DNA of 64,000 bases, from positions 47,501 through 111,500 of the forward strand of contig JAMWET010000939.1 of the NCBI GenBank assembly GCA_024036415.1. Direction: 5' to 3'. The position numbers and the translations under genes were made by a program. Of the stretch, positions 34,140 to 45,619 are shown in pieces. Numbering within the stretch: the stretch's first letter is position 1; every line of letters begins with the position of its first letter. This DNA comes from Prochilodus magdalenae (taxonomy: Eukaryota > Chordata > Actinopteri > Characiformes > Prochilodontidae). The notes under the pieces were generated by a model. It saw only the letters and a program-made list of their open reading frames with translations. It had not been told where the DNA came from and ran no database searches.

Positions 34140-35215
34140 AAGAACGACAATGTATTAGACTTTGTAGTAGAATGGAGAAAAATTTAGAATCGACAAAGTA
34201 CTCCTGACTTTGTAGCAGGAACCACAGAAAAACACTTGAACCGGCAAAGCATGGGGTCCCGGCTTTGAAGCGGCTACCAGAGATTTCAGTTAGTTAGCGA
34301 CAAAATACCCCGTGGTGCTAGTGTAGCGGAACCAGAGAAAAATCCAGTTCAGAAACCTCCAAAATACTCCCGAGTTTGTAGCTTGAACCAGAGAAAAACA
34401 GCTTTTAGAACCGGCAAAGTACTCTCGACTTTGTGCAGGGGGAGGGAAAAACAGTTAGAACCAACAAAGTACTCTCGACTTTAAAGCAGAAACATCCAAA
34501 CACAGTTAGAACCAACAAAGTACTCTGACCTGGTATTAGAACTTCAGAAAAACAGGAGAGAACCGCACAGTGCTGTCACTTGTAGAAGGACCATTAAAAA
34601 GCAGTTCACACCAGCAAGTACTCGCTTACCTGGTAGTCGAACCAGAGAAAAGGTCAGGGTGGGCCGTTAAAAGCCCTCTCGACTTTGAAGTAGAATCTGA
34701 GAAAAACACGTTGAGCCGACAAAGGACTCCGAGTCTGGAGAGAGGAAGCCAGAGAAAAATCAGTTAGAACCGACAAAATACTCCCGAGTTTGTAGCGGAA
34801 CCAGAGAAAATCAGTTAGAACTGACAAAGTGTTCCCGACTTTGTTCCCGAGCGGAACCAGAGAAAATCAGTTAGAACCGACAAAGTATGCCCGACTTTGT
34901 AGCGGAACCAGAGAAAAACACTTAGAACCGACAAAATACTCCTGACTTTGTAGCGGAACCAGAGAAAAACACTTAGAACCGACAAAGTATTCCTGACTTT
35001 GTTCCCGAGCGGAACCAGAGAAAATTGGTTAGAACCGGCAAAATACTCCCGAGTTTGTATCGGAACCAGAGAAAATCAGTTAGAACCGACAAAATATTCC
35101 AGAGTTTGTAGCGGAACCAGAGAAAAACACTTAGAACCGACAATGTATTACTGACTTTGTAGTAGAACCAGAGAAAATCAGTTAGAACCGACAAAATTCT
35201 CCTGACCTTGCAGCG
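34140..35215 (-). repeat. Diverged 51-bp minisatellite, part 1
   Basis: GAACCAGAGAAAA and GAACCGACAAAGTACTC recur with variable spacing and many substitutions at first, becoming more regular after 34750. It is related to the 60-bp family. Confidence 0.85.
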
Positions 35216-35287
35216 ACCCTGACCCTGTGACTGAGACGTACCCAACAGTCTGTACCACCTCCACCAGCACCAACAACAGATGGGAAT

Positions 35288-36010
35288 CACTCCCCAATCA
35301 CTCCTGAATCACTCCTGAATCACTCCCTAATCACTCCTGAGTCACTCCCGAATCACTCCTGAATCACTCCCTAATCACTCCTGAGTCACTCCCGAATCAC
35401 TCCTGAATCGCTCCCTAATCACTCCTGAATCGCTCCTTAATCACTCCTGAATCGCTCCCTAATCACTCCTGAATCGCTCCTTAATCACTCCTGAATCGCT
35501 CCCCAATCACTCCTGAATCGCTCCCCAATCACTCCTGTTTCAATGGCACTCCTGAAAGAAGGGATGGAAACCGGAATCACTCCTGAGGGATCACACTCCC
35601 AGATCACTCCTGATCACGTCACTGGCTCTGTTCTGCTTTCTTTCCTTCTCTCTCCTCATCCATTTCACTGTCCTATTCATCTTCCCCTCTCTCTAATGTC
35701 CTCTCTCTGAGTCACTCTCCCTGAGTCACTCCGTCAATCGCTCCCTCGCCTCCTGAATCGCTCCTGGATCAGGGGGTGCCCAATCACTCCCCAATCACTC
35801 CTGACCAGTCGCTCCCCAGGATCACTCCCGAATCACTCCTCGAATCTCCACCTGAATGGGGGTTTAGAATCGCTCCCCAATCACTGGAGGAAGGGCGGTG
35901 AATCGCTCCCCAATCGCTCCTAAATCACTCCCGAATCACTCCTGAATCACTCCTGAATCACTCCCTAATCGCTCCCCAATCACTCCTGAATCACTCCCGA
36001 ATCACTCCTG
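35288..36010 (+). repeat. 11-bp ATCACTCCTGA array
   Basis: Alternating ATCACTCCTGA, ATCACTCCCTA and ATCGCTCCCCA units are interrupted at 35535-35760 and 35840-35900 by foreign-looking CT-rich or mixed sequence. Confidence 0.9.
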
Positions 36011-36169
36011 AGTTCCCCTAAATTACTGCTATGACCCAGAAGGGAAGGTTTCCATCACTCCTGTCCACCGGATCAGGGAAAGGGACAGGATTTCCTCCAG
36101 GAGGCTTACAGGCTTCACAGCCTGGTCTATGCTGCCCCTTGTGGCAATGATGTGCAACTACAGCAGTCA

Positions 36170-37790
36170 AAGTACTCCTGTCTGCCTTAGAACTTGGAAA
36201 AGGGTGTTAGCTGAAGCAGGTGAATTTGAAGTAGGTGCTGCGATGAAAAAACAGTTCATTATGTACTCTCGAATTTGAAGTAGAACCAGAGAAAAACAGT
36301 AAGAACCGACAAAGTACTCTCGACTTTGAAGTAGAACCAGAGAAAAACAGTTAGAACCGACAAAGTACTCCCGACTTTGAAGTAGAACCAGAGAAAAACA
36401 GTTAGAACCGACAAAGTACTCTCGACTTTGAAATAGAACCAGAGAAAAACAGTTAGAACCAATGAAGTACTCTCGACTTTGAAGTAGAACCAGAGAAAAA
36501 CAGTTAGAACCAACAAAGTACTCCTCACTTGGCCGTAGAACCAGAGAAAAACAGTTAGAAACGACAAAGTACTCATCTTCCCCTCTCTCTCTGTCTAGAA
36601 CCAACAAAGTACTCCTCTCTTGGCCGTAGAACCTGAGAGAAAAATAGTTAGAAACGACAAAGTACACTCGACTTTCTGTAGAACCTGGGAAAACGGTGGT
36701 GTTTTGGGGGGAAAGGGGTGCAGACTTTGAAGTAGAGGGGCAGTGAAAAAACAGTTAGAACCCCAAAGTACTCCTGTCTGCCGTAGCAGACAAAAACTGT
36801 TTGAATTGACAAAGCACTCCTTCCTTTGAAGTAGAACCAGAGAAAAACAGTTTAGAACCGACAAAGTGGGGACATTGAAATAGAACCAGAGAAAAACAGT
36901 TAGAACCAATGAAGTACTCGCGACTTTGTAGTAGAACCAGAGAAAAACAGTTAGAACCAACAAAGTACTCTCGAATTTGAAGTAGAACCAGAGAAAAACA
37001 GTTAGAAGTGTGTGTGTCGACTTTGTTTTAGAACCAGTGGAAGAAACTACATTTTCAGGACAAAGTACTCCCGACTTTGTAGTAGAACCAGAGAAAAGCA
37101 GTTAGAACCGACAAAGTACTCCCGACTTTGAAGTAGAACCAGAGAAAAACAGTTAGAACCGACAAAGTACTCTCGACTTTGAAGTAGAACCAGAGAAAAA
37201 CAGTTAGAACCGACAAAGTACTCCTGACTTTGAAGTAGAACCAGAGAAAAACAGTTAGAACCGACATAGTACTCCTGACTTGGCCATAGAACATGAGAAA
37301 AACAGTTAGAACCGACAGTGCTCCCGACTTTGTAGAGGAACCAGAGAAAAGCAGTTAGAACCAACAAAGCACTCCCGAATTTGAAGTAGAACCAGAAAAA
37401 AACAGTTAGAACCGACGAAGTACTCCCGACTTTGAAGTAGAACCAGAGAAAAACAGTTAGAACTGACAAAGTACTCCCAACATTCTAGTAGAACCTGAGA
37501 AAAACAGTTAGAACCGACAAAGTACTCCCGACACTGTAGTGGAACCTGAGAAAAATAGTTAGAACCCACAAAGTACTCCCGACACTGTAGTGGAACCTGA
37601 GAAAAACAGTTAGAACCGACAAAGTACTCTCGACTTTGAAGTAGAACCAGGGAAAAACAGTTAGAACCAACAAAGTACTCCTGACCTGGTAGTAGAACCA
37701 GAGAAAAACAGTTAGAACCCACAAAGTACTGCGGACTTTGTAGAAGAACCAGAGAAAACCTACAGAACCATCAAAGTACTCTAGTTGTAG
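36170..37790 (-). repeat. 51-bp minisatellite, part 2
   Basis: TACTCCCGACTTTGAAGTAG recurs every 51 bp (for example 37066 and 37117). Because 51 is divisible by three, antisense FLWFYFKVGSTLSVLTV-type frames stay open for 100-166 codons. They are not genes. Confidence 0.93.
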
Positions 37791-37796
37791 TCCAAA

Positions 37797-37945
37797 GCAG
37801 CGGCGACTCTGGGACGCGTGTTCTGTGGTCAGATGGATCGGTATGTCCGATCGTTCCGGGTGAAATGGGCGCCGTTTGCTTCGGACCACAGACGAAGAAG
37901 ACCATCCGGGCTGTCAGCGTCAGGAACTCCAGAACTCGGTACAGG
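37797..37945 (+). pseudogene. Probable Tc1-like transposase fragment
   Basis: Sequence around 37810-37840 encodes WSDGS, resembling the WSDES motif at the first catalytic Asp. About 37867-37935 in another frame (LLRTTDEEDHPGC) resembles RVLRTKEEKDHPAC of fish Tc1-like transposases, recalled from memory. It is short, frameshifted and non-functional. Confidence 0.45.
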
Positions 37946-38090
37946 GTGAGTGTGTCAGCGCCCAGGACGGCGGTCACCAACACGCCATTAACACCCACAG
38001 GTACGGAGATTTAGGAACCGCCTACGTGGATGTTCATCTTTAAGCCAGGCTGAATTCACTTCCTGTTCATCAACTTCTTAACCCAAACTT

Positions 38091-38345
38091 CCACTCCACC
38101 TTAAATCCTGCAGCTTGTACAGGCAATAGAATGTACCTACAGCTCTGTTTAAGGTGGAGCGGAAAACAAGTTGGAGAAGAGCTCCCACATCTTTAACAGG
38201 ATCCCGGAACACCTTTAATCCTGCAGTCTGCACATTCCACTCCGGACAGCTTCCCAAACCTCTCTGGACAATCTGGAGCCCAGCGTCTGACCCTGAAGAG
38301 ACTGAGGAGAGGAGTGGCTCCACCTTAACTAGCACCACCACCCCA
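38091..38345. repeat. Inverted-repeat remnant of the TTTAAGGTGG family
   Basis: TCCACCTTAAA (about 38095) and TTTAAGGTGGA (38148-38158) are inverted around 42 bp. CTCCACCTTAA returns near 38310. The words match the 0.6-1.4 kb array, suggesting a dispersed DNA element. Confidence 0.5.
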
Positions 38346-38821
38346 ACAGCAACCTGTAAGTAGCAGCCATGCTGTGTGATTGTATCCGTGTGTGCCGGTT
38401 GGAGCAGATCATCTTAAACTGAGAGCTCCATAGTGAGGATCAACTTTAATCTACTGTGTGTTGGTGTCCAGATGGAGCCAGTAGCTAGCACAGCTAACGT
38501 TAGCGACTAGCAAGCTAACTAGCATAGCTAGATTAATAGTATGAGGGCGGAGCTTATTTACACGGAGGCTCATTTTATAAGTCTATTTCCACATGGTGCT
38601 TCTGTGTGATCATTGTGGGCGGGGTCTCGCTGTAAACCAGCCAATCAGAGAAGAGCTCATCAGATTATTAATGAGGAGCTCACCAAAAAAGGGATAATGG
38701 CTCATTTCATTCTGGGGGCAGATCATAGGGTGGAAATGGGCACAGTGTAGAACCACATCTGGGGGACCAAAGTCACATACCTGTTATCTAGAACATCAAC
38801 GTTTAAATACTGAATAAATGT
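38346..38821. other. Non-coding interval rich in GCTAGC words
   Basis: AGCTAGCACAGCTAACGTTA and similar words occur near 38480-38535. No gene is recognised. Confidence 0.45.
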
Positions 38822-39062
38822 TCCACTGCTGGTAGACCCGTATGACCACACGCTTCCACACACCTGCAGATCCAGCTTCTTCCTTCACACTATGGTCTTT
38901 GGCCACGCCCACATGCAGTCCCTCCTTTTAGCCAATCATTAACATCTGCTCTGGAGCGTTTTCCACACATGGAACGAGACATTCCCTGCACCGTACCACC
39001 TCTTCCCAATCTATGGATCCCGTCACTCACACCCCACAGGGATTTATAGCCCTATAGCCACA
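38822..39062 (-). pseudogene. Tc1-like element fragment (N-terminal region)
   Basis: Similar over about 230 bp to 44161-44405, sharing CCACTGCTGGTAGACCCGTA, TTTTAGCCAATCATTAACAT and CAATCTATGGATCC. The minus strand of the better copy encodes a helix-turn-helix-like segment. Confidence 0.55.
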
Positions 39063-39139
39063 TATAGTCATATGTGAGCTGTATGGACGACCTCAAGTCC
39101 TTACAAAGTACAAAAACACACCTGTGTGTGTGTGACAGA

Positions 39140-39275
39140 GCTGTATTCAGTCTCAGCAGTGTCCTGGGCAGGCGGCCGACAGCCCCAGTGATTAATGACG
39201 ACAGGGTGTGGAGTTGCTCTCCAATTAGCCGCCAAGTCCACACCGCCTTCCCCGGCCTGACAGGCTCGACCTGGG
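39140..39275. promoter_or_regulatory. Candidate regulatory element with TGATTAATG and CGACAG
   Basis: TGATTAATG (39189-39197) is followed by CGACAG (39199-39204), and TCCAATTAGC lies near 39219. It is a short, non-repetitive, GC-balanced island. Confidence 0.4.
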
Positions 39276-39789
39276 AGAGGGTGAGGGAGAGAGAGGGAGA
39301 CAGTCCATCTTCTTTTTCTCCTCTTTTTCCTCCTCTCTCTCTCTCTCTCTGTGTCTGGCTCTTTGTCTCTCTGTCTCCGTCTTAGACTTGCACACCCTCA
39401 CCGTCTTGGCTGCGTCCTCTGAGGCTTTTGTCTCTCTATCATCCTCTCTGGCACTGTCTGCTGTTTTAGACTCATTACTCTTCAGGCAGCACCTCTGCAT
39501 GGACTGCACTCAGGGAAACGGTGCCATCCCTTCTGGTCTCGGTCCGGGTGTATACAGCTGCAGCGGCTGGACTGGAGATGATAGTATCTTGTCATGTGAA
39601 TTGTATGTACACTACATAATGTATATACCAATATAATAGTCAATATTTATATCATTTATTACGGTGGTAAGTCGAATTAGCTGCACCCAGAAGGAGGTGC
39701 GGGAGTGCGGTGCTGTTGGGAAGGAAGATAAAGGTGACCAGGATCAATAAAGATAAGTTTAGACTGATATGATCAATATTTATTGAGCT
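39276..39789. other. Non-coding interval with a short CT tract
   Basis: CT-rich at 39308-39385, otherwise unique. Open frames have no domain. Confidence 0.45.
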
Positions 39790-40330
39790 ACACATACAGA
39801 AGTCTGTCTCTCAGTATGGCGTCGGGCCGCCGTGTTCGCTAACCCAACACGCCAGACGTCTCGGTATGGAGCTGTAGAGGTTCCTAATGGTGTCCTGTGA
39901 TAACCCATCCCATGCAGCTTGAACATCCTCACACGGTTCCTGCAGATGGTGCGGTAGGGGTGGAGGTGGAGGGACACCAGGCCTTCTGGATGTGTGACAA
40001 CAAGCCGTTCATCTTGGTGCTGACCACGGTGCCTCCACACACGGACTCGTTGGGCGTCTCCACCAAGACTAAAGCGGGACTCGTCACTGAAGATGACCCG
40101 CTGCCATTCTGAGTCACTCCATGACAGTCTGGTACGACACCACTGCAGTGTTTGGTGACGGTGACGTGGTGTTAAGGACAGTCGTGGTAACGGTCTGTGT
40201 GCATGTAGTCCTGCGTGGTGCAGCCGTCTGCCGATGGTGCTGCACTAACAGGACGACTCATGGAGGCACCACTGCTGGCTGAACATCTGCCATCGTGACA
40301 TCAGGCCAATTCAATCATGAGCACACCAAC
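39790..40330 (-). pseudogene. Tc1/mariner-like transposase relic, internally deleted
   Basis: On the minus strand, around 40110-40070, WQRVIFSDESRFSLGG surrounds the first catalytic Asp. It is followed by VRVWRHRGQ and VTHPEG. The frame then jumps to a proline-rich stretch and QAAWDGLSQDTIRNLYSSIP, ending in GGPTPY and a stop at 39811-39813. The middle of the catalytic domain, with the second and third acidic residues, is gone. Frame breaks lie upstream. It shares this structure with 21725-22290. Confidence 0.8.
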
Positions 40331-41204
40331 ATGGTGGACGCCCAGGTGGTTAAAGAACAACAGACAACCCGGCATCCACGTATGTATATCCATGGCCCGT
40401 TCGGCGCCCCCTTCAGGAATCGCTCCTTTTCTCACCAGCAGTGAAATGAAACGTCCGCCCATGAATTCGACACAGCACTGCAGCTTCCAGCATGGGTTTC
40501 TTCCCTCCAGAGGCCACTAAGAGTTAAACGTAGCTCATAAAAGAACGAGTCTAGGACTGAACTCTAACACGAGTCGTCCTGCACTCAAGTCACGAACAAA
40601 AGCAGCATGGCATGAGCTTCGAACAACACCAACACCAACACCGACAACAACAAACAACAAACAAGAGCCTCCATGTAATTATGTCGCAAGCCACGGCCGC
40701 AGCTGGATTCCATTTGTGAGCGATCCAGGGGAGCCTGGCGCTGATGTCATGAAGGGAGCGCTTGCGGGGAAAAAACGTGTCTTGGCACCAGAACACCGGA
40801 GTTCTGGGTTGAGCCAGAGTCCGATACGGCTTCATATGACACCTACCACTCTCAGCTGGGGGGGAGGAAGAGGCCTGGGGCTGTTACAGCTGCTTGTACG
40901 CATTGGTACCTAAGCTACCATGAACCATACCTGCCTGTGCTAACAGGCAAACTGTAGCTGAGCTCAAAACAGCGATCAGGAAATGATCAGTGCGCCAAGA
41001 TATGATTTGATGTTCGTTCATCCACTCATTTATTCATCCTCTCATCTGATTATCCTTACGGGTCACGGGGGCAGGGCACTGTCTCACATTGGCTAGGGTT
41101 TCCAGGTTGAACGTTGTGTTTCGTTGAATTGGCGTGACATGGTGTGCAAGGGGCTATGAGCTATGTTTCCTCTGGGTTGATGGGCGTGTCAGAGCTGTTA
41201 CCCA
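40331..41204. other. Non-coding interval, possible conserved segment near 40670-40760
   Basis: Unique sequence with an AACACCAACACC microsatellite near 40625. The part with TCCATTTGTGAGCGATCC looks non-random, but nothing can be assigned. Confidence 0.35.
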
Positions 41205-41510
41205 ATCAGCAGTGATCCCAGGTATCATGCAGATGTGGGCCATATCTGGGGAAGCCATGGCACAGCCCGCCCACTGTCAGCACTGACAATCTGCAATAAG
41301 CCAAAGGTGGTCTGGTCCACTTCTGGGACAGATACAGCAGAGCTGCCTGTTTTGTCTGACACGTGGCCCTAATCTGGCGTGTATGTGGCCCGCATCTTCC
41401 AACCGGGAGCAGACCGTATGCCAAGTGTCGCCAGTCAATGCTGTAAGTGGGCCGGATAATAACTGGGGAATGTGGGCCAGATCTGGGTCAGAACAGTTTT
41501 GCTATCTGTC
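41205..41510. repeat. Dispersed GTGGGCCAGATCTGGG-type repeat
   Basis: ATGTGGGCCATATCTGGG (about 41231) and ATGTGGGCCAGATCTGGG (about 41470) recur with diverged copies between. This is a pattern I associate with fish dispersed repeats. Family not assigned. Confidence 0.4.
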
Positions 41511-41544
41511 CACTACCCTAGCCTTCTACTGCAGCATAAATGCC

Positions 41545-42435
41545 ACCTGCCTATTCAGGTAAACATGTTGTGTATATTGTTGTACTAGCCTGTCTATGCT
41601 AGCAAGCCTACACCTCAGTCTGCCAGTACTATGTTATGCGTATGCTAGCTAGTCCACTAGTACCACCATGTTCTGTGTGCGCTTGCCAGTCCATGCTAGT
41701 TAGCCTACACCTATCAGTCTAGCAGTACTATGCTCTGTGTACGCTTGCTAATGGATGCTAGCTAGCCTACACCTATCAGTCTGCCAGTATTATGTTGTTT
41801 GCACACTTGCTATTTCATGCTAGTTAGCCTACACCTATCAGCCTAGCATTACTATGTTCTGTGTATGCTTGCTTATGGATGCTAGCTAGCCTACACCTAT
41901 CAGTCTGCCAGTATTATGTTGTTTGCACACTTGCTATTTCATGCTAGTTAGCCTACACCTATCAGCCTAGCATTACTATGTTCTGTGTATGCTTGCTTAT
42001 GGATGCAAGCTAGCCTACACCTATCAGGCTGCCAGTACTATGTTGTTTGCACACTTGCTAGTCCATACTTGCTATCCTACATCTATAAGACTGCTGGCTA
42101 GCCTACACCTATCAGTCTAGCAGTACTATGCTCTGTGTACACTTGCTAATGGAGGCTAGCTAGCCTACACCTATCAGTCTGCTGGCTAGCCTACACCTAT
42201 CAGTCTAGCAGTACTATGTTGTTTGTACACTTGCTATTCCATACTAGCTAGCCTACACCTATCAGTCTGCTGGCTAGCCTACACCCATCAGTCTAGCAGT
42301 ACTATGCTCTGTATACGCTTGCTAGTTCATGCTAGCTAGCCTATATCTATTAGTCTGTCAGTACTATGTTCTGTGTATGCCTGATAGTCTATGCAAGCTA
42401 GCCTAAATTTACCAGTGTGCCTATACTACGTTCTG
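41545..42435 (+). repeat. 62-bp minisatellite
   Basis: TAGCCTACACCTATCAGTCT recurs at 41701, 41763, 41825, 41887 and 41949, with alternating subtypes (GCAGTACTATG versus GCCAGTATTATG). Truncated units appear after 42060. Confidence 0.93.
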
Positions 42436-42654
42436 TGTACAGACCCTAACTAGTACAACACCAGCCAAAGCAGATTTGCCACCTCCCAGCACTGCTCTAG
42501 AACATTAGCTAGTCCTTTCTTGTAAGACTGACAAATCTACCCACCCACCAGTATTCCGTATGGGCAAAACCATTTATGTACTTTCTACACTAGCTAGAAC
42601 CCTGTTCATCATGTTTTTTTCTTTCACTCGTGAGTCAGTTACCCTGTTAGCCCT
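42436..42654. other. Short non-coding interval
   Basis: Unique sequence, nothing recognised. Confidence 0.4.
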
Positions 42655-43040
42655 TATCCACACTCTTAAAAACAAAGGTTCTCCAAGGGTTCTTCAGCAA
42701 AGCCAGTGGCACTGTCAATGTTTCATTTGCCAGTGTATACAGTATGTGGTTCGTTTGCATGGTGACACTGTTTTTCAGGTTTATGCAGAATATGCTGTGT
42801 ATAGTTCTATATAGCACCAAAAAGGGTTCCACTATATTTATTTCAAGCTTATAAGAGTAGAAGAACCTCTTTTTGGTGCTATCTAGAACCAATCAATTTT
42901 CAAAAATTTTGCGACCATTTGCAGTCGGCAGAAATGTCCCATGATGCAAAGTACCCTTAAATCGTTCAAGTGGTTCTTTAGGTGTTTATGGTTCTATAGA
43001 AAACAACGTTCTTTGTTAAAGAACCCTTAAAGAGCCGCCT
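42655..43040. mobile_element. MITE-like element rich in GGTTCT/AGAACC
   Basis: It starts near AAAGGTTCTCCAAGGGTTCT and ends near TTAAAGAACCCTTAAAGAGC, so the ends are imperfectly inverted. The interior has TATATAGCACCAAAAAGGGT. A shorter relative lies at 55548-55735. Confidence 0.55.
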
Positions 43041-43171
43041 TATTCAAAGAGCTGTATCCAGAGGTTGTTACTAGGCAGCTGCTTTGTTTTCCCAGGTTGT
43101 TTCTAAGATGTTTTAGACGGTTCCTATGGTATTTTAAGTGGTTGATAAGGTGCTGCTACGAGGTTTCTAAG

Positions 43172-43364
43172 CAGTGTTGCCAGGTTGGGTGGCTTCCTGA
43201 TGAAGTGGGCGGATTTGAGTTTTAGTTGGCGAGGACCTGGTATTTTGGTGGGTGCACAAACTGCTGGCCTTCCATTGTTTTTCGACTTTTTTGGCTGGTT
43301 ATTCATGCGAGTTTTGAAAATACTTTTGGCTGGAAATAATAATTGGAGCAATCTGGCAACCCTG
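43172..43364. mobile_element. hAT-like MITE
   Basis: Ends are CAGTGTTGCCAGGTTG and CAATCTGGCAACCCTG, inverted at 14 of 16 positions. The 8-bp flanks TTTCTAAG and TCTCTAAT match at 6 of 8, as expected for a worn hAT target duplication. The element is 193 bp with no coding capacity. Confidence 0.7.
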
Positions 43365-43979
43365 TCTCTAATTGCCTTTCCATCTTAATAGGAAATAAAT
43401 CATCCCTGAACGTTGGTTCTCTGTACAATCCTGGAAAGTTTCACGGTTCTATCTTGAAAGCTTCAGGACGAGATATGTTTCATTTTGAGACCTTAATAAT
43501 GAGATTACGGAGAACAGTACGCTGACTTTTCCAAGTCAACTTAATTCATGGATAATTGGAGTAGAAACTTCCACTGCCACTAGATCAGCAGACGTTTATG
43601 GTCTTCTTAATGCCGTCATTCAGCTGCACTGTTGGGATCAGAACCGTGCCAAGTAAGCCATGACCAGTCGTTTTGGACGAGTTCACAAGAGCTTCACAGT
43701 TTAGACCAGCGTTTCCCTGTTGGGTCCTCAGGGGCTGGATGTTTACTCCGTCCAGAGCTTCTAGCACAAATTTAGGTTTTGAGTGATTGCTTGGCTCATG
43801 TGTGCTGAGAGCAAAAATGTGGACCGTTCAAAGGTCCCAAAGGGCTGGACTGGGAAACACTGGCTTAAGCTAGTGGGTGCCAGACCTCCTTCTGTAGATC
43901 AACCTCCCTCTCCGTTTCCAACACTATATAGAAGATGTCTTCAGAAGATCCTGGTGTAGCAAGATGTTGCTAGGAACAG
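43365..43979. other. Non-coding interval, no feature recognised
   Basis: Unique sequence. The antisense open frame at 43585-43767 has no domain. Confidence 0.45.
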
Positions 43980-44145
43980 CCTGTAACACCTCCACCAGCA
44001 CCAGTAACAGCTGGGACTGGATTGGGCATGGACTGGACAGAGTTCTGGATGTAGCCACATCAATGTTCAGCCACTTTTGCATCTAAGAATTGGTCAGTTT
44101 GTCTAGATGTGGTGGATGCCTTCCCTGGCACAGTTCCGAGGAGAA
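43980..44145. repeat. Dispersed repeat shared with 7803-7961
   Basis: Contains CTGGATGTAGCCACATCAAT and GGTGGATGCCTTCCCTGGCA as at the other copy. It adjoins the Tc1-like fragment on its right. Confidence 0.6.
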
Positions 44146-44405
44146 TTCCGTGTAGACTGGGATTGTATCCACTGCTGGTAGACCCGTATGACCGTACGCT
44201 TCCACACACCTGCAGATTCAGCTACTTCCTTTACACTATGGTCACTTTGGCCACGCCCACATGGAGTCCCTCCTTTTAGCCAATCATTAACATCTGCTCT
44301 GGAGCCATTTTCCACACATGGAATGAGACATTCCCTGCACTGTAGCACCTCTTCCCAATCTATGGATCCAGTCACTCACACCCCGCAGGGATTTAAAGCT
44401 GCCCC
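44103..44405 (-). pseudogene. Tc1-like transposase N-terminal (helix-turn-helix) fragment
   Basis: The minus frame 44375-44103 encodes 90 aa with SVKEVAESAGVWKRTVIRVY followed by QQW. The pattern resembles the second DNA-binding helix-turn-helix of Tc1-like transposases (AE-x-AG-x-S-x-x-TV-x-RVY-x-x-W). The catalytic domain is absent. A diverged copy lies at 38822-39062. Confidence 0.55.
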
Positions 44406-45619
44406 ATCATTTAGTTCCAACTTACTAGCACCTTAAACACTCAAGGTGACACGGGGTTTGTCTGGTGACACTCAATTAGTCCGGTTGAGAATCTCTGCAG
44501 GGTTAAAATCACACAGTGAGAATGGAATATAATAATTAACATGGGTTCTTAAGTGGTGCTGAGCCTAAATCCATGAACCTAAACTTGCCTCTATATGTCC
44601 AATATGGAGATTTAGGACCCTAAATCTGAAATATGCTGCAGCGGTTTTGGCTTTTCGGGCATCTGAAATAGTCAAAACACTCTGTACAATATCTCCACAC
44701 TGTGAAAGTCCACACAGGCACACACGAGCTTCAGTGTAGGTGTCAGTGTTAGTCACTGAGTCAGATTTGTGGCTGTTTAACTTTCCCGGGGTCATTCATC
44801 AGACGCTTGGCATAACAGCGCGAGCGGTTTTAAACCGGCTGTCACACACAGTTTGGGTTAGTGTCAGCTTTATGACAGCTCGCATAAACGCGCAATAGCC
44901 GGAATGACACACTGTTCCGCAATGACACAATAATGTGTCAAGACCAAAAAGTTGACCCATTCGACGCCGCCGAGCCAGACGCTCCGGGTCCTTCACCTGC
45001 CGTCCAAAAAGAAGCCGCGGCCTAATCATAACATCCTGGACGGTAGCCTATGTGTGCGCAGACTTAGCAAAACATTCACAAAACAGCCTTCCCAACGAGA
45101 TTCAAACAATTCCTGCGGAGTGTTTACGGTGTCAGATCAAGACACTAGCCATCCACACACACTGCAGGCCAGAAGGATGGAAGCAGGCCGCCAGTTTTAT
45201 GGCTTCAAACTGGTTTACAGTCTACTGTACTTGCTTATTACAAGGGTGCAAATTACGGCGCAGTTTGTTTAATTTTCAGAGAGTTTGTTTGATGGTCGGT
45301 GGTTTGCGGTAAACAATAAGAGAACTCGGTGAAACAGAGCTCAGTCACATGACTGCCCTGCTGAAAACTGCACTATGTAAGACTCTGGGATTTGGAGACC
45401 CCTCTGGTGGAAATGTGTAACTGCATAAAACATGCTGAAGGAATTTCTTGGAACGTCGGTTGGACTTTGGAGTGGATGAGTGGATGAATCTGATGTTTGT
45501 GAAACATTTTTAGTCACTTTTTTAACAAACAAATAAATAAAAGATGACCAAAATGAGCAAATAAAATGAAGTAGATTAATACAAACTGGAAAAATGTTTT
45601 CCTGAAGTAACATTTCCTA
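44406..45619. other. Non-coding interval with a candidate regulatory island at 44800-45060
   Basis: The 44800-45060 part is non-repetitive, with TTTATGACAGCTCGCATAAA near 44868 (MEIS- and HOX-like words) and CpG-rich sequence after it. No gene is recognised in the interval. Confidence 0.35.

Noticed and set aside
36167..37889. Antisense frames with FLWFYFKV or NCFSLVLLQSREYFVGS repeats
   Set aside because: Products of a 51-bp (17-codon) minisatellite. Several overlapping frames are open.
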